Of a stretch of 9,072 bases of DNA, positions 6,032 to 9,072 are shown in pieces. Where the stretch lies: positions 1 through 9,072 of the forward strand of contig DAOTZS010000175.1 in NCBI GenBank assembly GCA_034434335.1, in the 5' to 3' direction. The notes under the pieces were generated by a model. That model worked only from the letters and a program-made list of their open reading frames with translations, ran no database searches and was not told the origin of the DNA. Source of the DNA: DAOTZS01 sp034434335 (GTDB lineage Bacteria; Chloroflexota; Anaerolineae; CG2-30-64-16). The translations under genes and the position numbers were made by a program. The first letter of the stretch is position 1. Each line of letters starts with the position of its first letter.

Positions 6032-6931
6032 ATGGAACGAATCAACTATCGCGGTTGGCCCAACTGTTGTCGCCTCTCCAACAAGCTGGTGGAACTGATC
6101 GTCACCGCCGATGTCGGCCCGCGCATCATCCGCTTCGGTTTCCTGGGTGATGTCAACATGTTCAAGGAGTACGAGGAGATGATGGGGCTGACTGGCGGGG
6201 ACGAGTGGCGCATCTACGGCGGACATCGCCTGTGGCATGCGCCCGAGGCCCAGCCTCGCTCCTATTTCCCCGATAATGGGCCCATCCAGATCGAAGAGGG
6301 TCCCGATTGCGTGCGGGTGATCCAACCCACTGAGACGACCACCGGCATCCAGAAGGAGTTGGACATCTACCTCTCACCCGATGCCGCGCATGCCCGGATC
6401 GTGCATCGGCTGCGTAACCACAACCTGTGGCCTGTGGAGCTGGCACCCTGGGCGCTGACCGTGATGGCGCAGGGCGGCAAGGTCATTGTTCCCCTGCCCC
6501 CGCGCGGCTCGCACCCCGAAAACCTGCTGCCGGCCAATACCCTCACCCTGTGGGCCTACACCGACATGTCGGACCCACGCTGGACCTGGGGCCGCAAGTA
6601 TATCATGCTGCGCCAGGACCCAACAGCGACGGCACCCCAGAAGATTGGCGCCATGGTGCCAGACGGCTGGGTAGCCTACGCCAACTATGGGCAGCTTTTC
6701 GTCAAGAAGTTCACCTATCAGCCAGGTGCCAGGTATCCCGATTTCGGCTGCTCGGTGGAGACCTTTACCAACGCCGACATGCTGGAGGTGGAAACGCTCG
6801 GACCCCTGGTGACCTTGCAGCCCGGCGCGGCCGTCGAACACGTGGAAGAATGGTACCTCCACAAGGGCGTGGCGATGCCGCAGAATGATGCTGACGTGGA
6901 CCGTTGGGTCTTGCCCAAGGTTGTTGGTTGA
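6032..6931 (+). CDS. DUF4380-like / galactose mutarotase-like fold protein
   Basis: A 299-residue soluble protein without signal peptide or membrane helix. The N-terminal pattern (GWPNCCRLSNKLVELIVT, ADVGPRIIRFGFLG, then GGDEW and YGGHRLWHAPE) resembles DUF4380-type proteins. These are thought to share the beta-sandwich fold of aldose 1-epimerases and other sugar-binding mutarotase-like proteins. Candidate functional residues, inferred only, are His219-Arg-type positions in GGHRLWHAPE (about 67-76), His/Asn in GSHPENLLP (about 157-165), and the acidic pair in HVEEWYLHK near residue 275. The usual mutarotase catalytic motif is not clear, so binding rather than catalysis is possible. AGGAG (6020-6024) stands 7 bases before the ATG. 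The GH127 gene starts 18 bases after the stop, so the two are almost certainly co-transcribed. A role handling released L-arabinose or its oligosaccharides is plausible. Confidence 0.75.
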   Translation: MERINYRGWPNCCRLSNKLVELIVTADVGPRIIRFGFLGDVNMFKEYEEMMGLTGGDEWRIYGGHRLWHAPEAQPRSYFPDNGPIQIEEGPDCVRVIQPTETTTGIQKELDIYLSPDAAHARIVHRLRNHNLWPVELAPWALTVMAQGGKVIVPLPPRGSHPENLLPANTLTLWAYTDMSDPRWTWGRKYIMLRQDPTATAPQKIGAMVPDGWVAYANYGQLFVKKFTYQPGARYPDFGCSVETFTNADMLEVETLGPLVTLQPGAAVEHVEEWYLHKGVAMPQNDADVDRWVLPKVVG

Positions 6932-6949
6932 GCAGGAAAGGCAAACGCT

Positions 6950-8887
6950 ATGGCCAAGACCACCTCTGCCCCTGTTGTCGTTGATACTTCGGGCAGCCCC
7001 TATGCCCGGTTGCGTCCCGTCCCCGTGAACGCTGTCAACCTGGCCGATTCCTTCTGGGCCCCCCGCTGGCGCCTGAACCGGGACGTGACCATTCCCACCC
7101 AATATCAGCTCCTGGAAGAGACTGGCCGCATAGACAACTTCCGCCGGGCCGCCGGCAAGGTCCACAAACCCTTCCAGGGCTACTACTACAATGACTCCGA
7201 TGTCTATAAATGGCTGGAGGCCTGCGCCTGGACCCTGGCCAGCGAGCCAGTCCCTGCCATCCAGGAGATGGCCGATGCCGTGATCGCCGAGATCATCGCC
7301 GCCCAGGAACCCAATGGCTACCTCAACACCCACTTCACCTTTGAGAAGGCCGGCGAGCGGTGGACCAACCTGCGTGACATGCACGAGCTTTACTGCGCCG
7401 GGCATCTGATCCAGGCCGCCATCGCCCACCAGCGGATGTTGATGGACAGCAGCCGGCGCGGCGCCGCAGCGCAAGGCGAACCGCAGTCAAGCCTGCTGCG
7501 CGCGGCACTTCGCCTGGCCGACCACATCTGCCAGGTCTTTGGGCCACCTGAAACGGGCAAGCGGCCGGGGACCTGCGGCCATCCCGAGATCGAGATGGCG
7601 CTGGTTGAGCTGGCCCGGCTGACCGGCGAGGAGAGGTATCGGGCCCAGGCCCAATACTTCCTGGACGCGCGCGGCCATGGCCTCATCGGTGGCAGCCCCT
7701 ATCATCAGGACCACAAGCCGTTCCGAGAGTTCGACCGCATGGATGGGCACGCCGTGCGCGCGCTATATCTCAACTGCGGCGCTGCTGACCTCTACGCCGA
7801 GGCCGGTGAAAAAGCTCTGCGGGCTGCTCTCGACCGCCAATGGGCCAACATGGTAGAACGGCAGCTTTACGTCACCGCCGGCGCCGGCTCCCGTTGGGAT
7901 GGAGAGGCGTTTGGGTCCGACTACGAGCTTCCCAATGCGCGCGCCTACGCAGAAACCTGTGCCGCGATCGCCCTCATCATGTGGGCCTGGCGCATGCTTG
8001 CCCTGGACGGTCATGCCTGTTACAGCGACCTGATGGAAACGGCCCTCTATAACGGCTTCCTGGCGGGGGTGGGACTCGACGGCAAGTCGTATTTTTATGT
8101 CAATCCCCTGGCTGACGATGGAGCCCATCGGCGCCAGCCCTGGTACAGTTGCGCCTGTTGCCCACCCAACATCGCCCGCATAATCGCCTCCCTGCCTGGC
8201 TACTTCTACAGCGTCTCGCCGGAGAGCATTTGGGTGCATCTGTATGCCGCGAGCTCAGCCCGGCTTGCCCTCCCTGATGGCCGCCAGGTGAGCCTGAGGC
8301 AGGAGACGCGCTATCCCTGGGAGGGCGAAGTAGCCATTACGGTGCAGGGCGAAGGGGAGTTCAGCCTGCGCCTGCGGATTCCGGGCTGGTGCGAAAACGG
8401 CGCCACCCTGCGCGTCGCGGGCCGGCCATGGGAAGCTCCGCTGACCCCCGGCAGCTATGCCGAGGTCCGCTGCACCTGGCGAGCGGGTGACGCCGTGGTT
8501 CTTTCCCTCCCCATGCCGGTGCGCTGCGTGCAATCGCACCCCTACGCGCTGGAGAACACCGGCCGGGTGGCTCTGATGCGCGGTCCACTGGTGTACTGCC
8601 TGGAAGGAGTGGACCACCCCGGCGTAGAGCTGCGGGATGTGATCCTGCCTGGCGAAGCCAGGCTGTCTACCGAATTTCGACCTGATCTGCTCAACGGCGT
8701 TGTCGTGCTGCGCGGGCCGGCCAGGGTGGTCCCGCCGGACAGTGGCTGGGAACACCGGCTCTATCGCACCGTGCCGGAGAGCCCAGGCCGGTCACGCGAG
8801 ATGACCACCGAGATTACTGCCATCCCTTACTACGCCTGGGCTAACCGTGAGCCCGGCCAGATGCAGGTGTGGGTGCGCAAGGGATAG
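6950..8887 (+). CDS. GH127 beta-L-arabinofuranosidase (DUF1680 family)
   Basis: A 645-residue cytoplasmic protein (no signal peptide) of glycoside hydrolase family 127. The founding enzyme, Bifidobacterium HypBA1 (658 residues), removes beta-1,2-linked L-arabinofuranose from hydroxyproline-linked arabinan. The N-terminal part is an alpha/alpha barrel with NGYLNTHFT (122-130), ELYCAGHLIQAAIAH (146-160) and GTCGHPEIEMALVELARLTG (207-226). The active site is complete: Glu319 in DGEAFG aligns with the HypBA1 acid/base, Glu335 and Cys337 in YAETC with zinc ligands, and Cys401, Cys403 and Cys404 in SCACCPPN with the cysteine cluster that supplies the nucleophile (Cys403) and ligands. The offset to HypBA1 numbering is 3 for the two glutamates and 14 for the cysteines. 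Beta-sandwich domains fill the rest. AGGAAAGG (6934-6941) lies 8 bases before the ATG. GH146 is a close alternative family. Actual linkage specificity is unknown. Confidence 0.93.
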   Translation: MAKTTSAPVVVDTSGSPYARLRPVPVNAVNLADSFWAPRWRLNRDVTIPTQYQLLEETGRIDNFRRAAGKVHKPFQGYYYNDSDVYKWLEACAWTLASEPVPAIQEMADAVIAEIIAAQEPNGYLNTHFTFEKAGERWTNLRDMHELYCAGHLIQAAIAHQRMLMDSSRRGAAAQGEPQSSLLRAALRLADHICQVFGPPETGKRPGTCGHPEIEMALVELARLTGEERYRAQAQYFLDARGHGLIGGSPYHQDHKPFREFDRMDGHAVRALYLNCGAADLYAEAGEKALRAALDRQWANMVERQLYVTAGAGSRWDGEAFGSDYELPNARAYAETCAAIALIMWAWRMLALDGHACYSDLMETALYNGFLAGVGLDGKSYFYVNPLADDGAHRRQPWYSCACCPPNIARIIASLPGYFYSVSPESIWVHLYAASSARLALPDGRQVSLRQETRYPWEGEVAITVQGEGEFSLRLRIPGWCENGATLRVAGRPWEAPLTPGSYAEVRCTWRAGDAVVLSLPMPVRCVQSHPYALENTGRVALMRGPLVYCLEGVDHPGVELRDVILPGEARLSTEFRPDLLNGVVVLRGPARVVPPDSGWEHRLYRTVPESPGRSREMTTEITAIPYYAWANREPGQMQVWVRKG

Positions 8888-8908
8888 AGGTGACAGGCGT
8901 CAGGGGAG

Positions 8909-8938
8909 CCCAATAGGGTGACTTCCAGTCACCGCCTG
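8909..8938. repeat. solitary copy of the array's last hairpin, after the GH127 gene
   Basis: GGTGACT (8917-8923) pairs with AGTCACC (8927-8933) around TCC. The flanks, CCCAATAG before and GCCTGA after, match the array version (CCCAAGAG and GCCTG), so about 28 of 30 bases are shared with the end of unit 3. It lies 22 bases after the GH127 stop. A terminator function is possible from position, but no T-run follows. Confidence 0.8.
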
Positions 8939-8949
8939 AGTGCGTGTTT

Positions 8950-9072
8950 GAGAATTCGTTCGTAGTCAGGCACGGAGCAAAGCGGAGTGCCGTCTAGATG
9001 CTACTTTACTTGCGGGCTGCCAGGAGGCATTTTGGGCCATTCAAACGCCACTCCGCTCCGCTTCGTGGCTTA
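8950..9072 (-). repeat. MITE-like palindromic repeat, copy B (cut by window end)
   Basis: Reverse complement of copy A from TGAGAAT at 8950 to the window edge. It lacks the 6-base insertion found in A. It shows the same arms (AGCGGAGTGCCGTCT near 8981-8995 against GCCACTCCGCTCCGCTTC near 9047-9064) and the same 35-base non-palindromic core. The outer arm beyond GTGGCTTA lies outside the window. It starts 12 bases after the solitary hairpin and is non-coding. Confidence 0.8.

Noticed and set aside
6374..7474. 366-residue minus-strand frame opposite the mutarotase-like and GH127 genes
   Set aside because: It spans two real genes antisense, and both have ribosome sites and family motifs.

Overview
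The window is GC-rich bacterial DNA. It carries YchF, a bacterial tRNA-Pro without an encoded CCA, a large GT39 membrane glycosyltransferase, an Ldh2-family dehydrogenase, the end of an M81 metallopeptidase and a GH127 glycosidase. Intergenic DNA is unusually rich in palindromes. This mix resembles environmental Chloroflexota (Anaerolineae-like) genomes. That taxonomic guess comes from gene flavour and repeat style only, not from a marker tree.

Left part (1-2005): the C-terminal end of an M81 (MlrC-like) protein on the plus strand meets an Ldh2-type malate/lactate dehydrogenase-like gene on the minus strand, tail to tail, with a 10-base overlap. A gene-free stretch of about 455 bases follows. 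It holds a candidate dehydrogenase promoter, a cassette of short hairpins (about 1683-1803) and copy A of a roughly 130-bp palindromic, MITE-like repeat (1821-1957).

Middle part (2006-5242): ychF and a GT39-family transferase lie on the minus strand, 15 bases apart and probably co-transcribed. A tRNA-Pro(CGG) gene diverges from ychF behind a clear TTGGCA-17-TATAAT promoter. The 79-bp divergent region carries both the tRNA promoter and the ychF ribosome binding site.

Right part (5243-9072): a 790-base gene-free region contains an AT-rich patch with a possible promoter, and then three tandem 120-152 bp units, each built as a string of hairpins. After this comes a two-gene plus-strand operon: a mutarotase-like (DUF4380-like) protein and a GH127 beta-L-arabinofuranosidase with its zinc/cysteine active site intact. 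It suggests intracellular breakdown of L-arabinofuranose-containing oligosaccharides. One hairpin word of the array recurs just behind the operon, followed by copy B of the MITE-like repeat. Copy B is inverted relative to copy A and runs off the window end.

No defence island, CRISPR array, transposase or phage gene is visible. The most unusual content is the palindromic DNA: the three-unit hairpin array before the glycosidase operon, and the near-identical inverted repeat pair enclosing about 7 kb.
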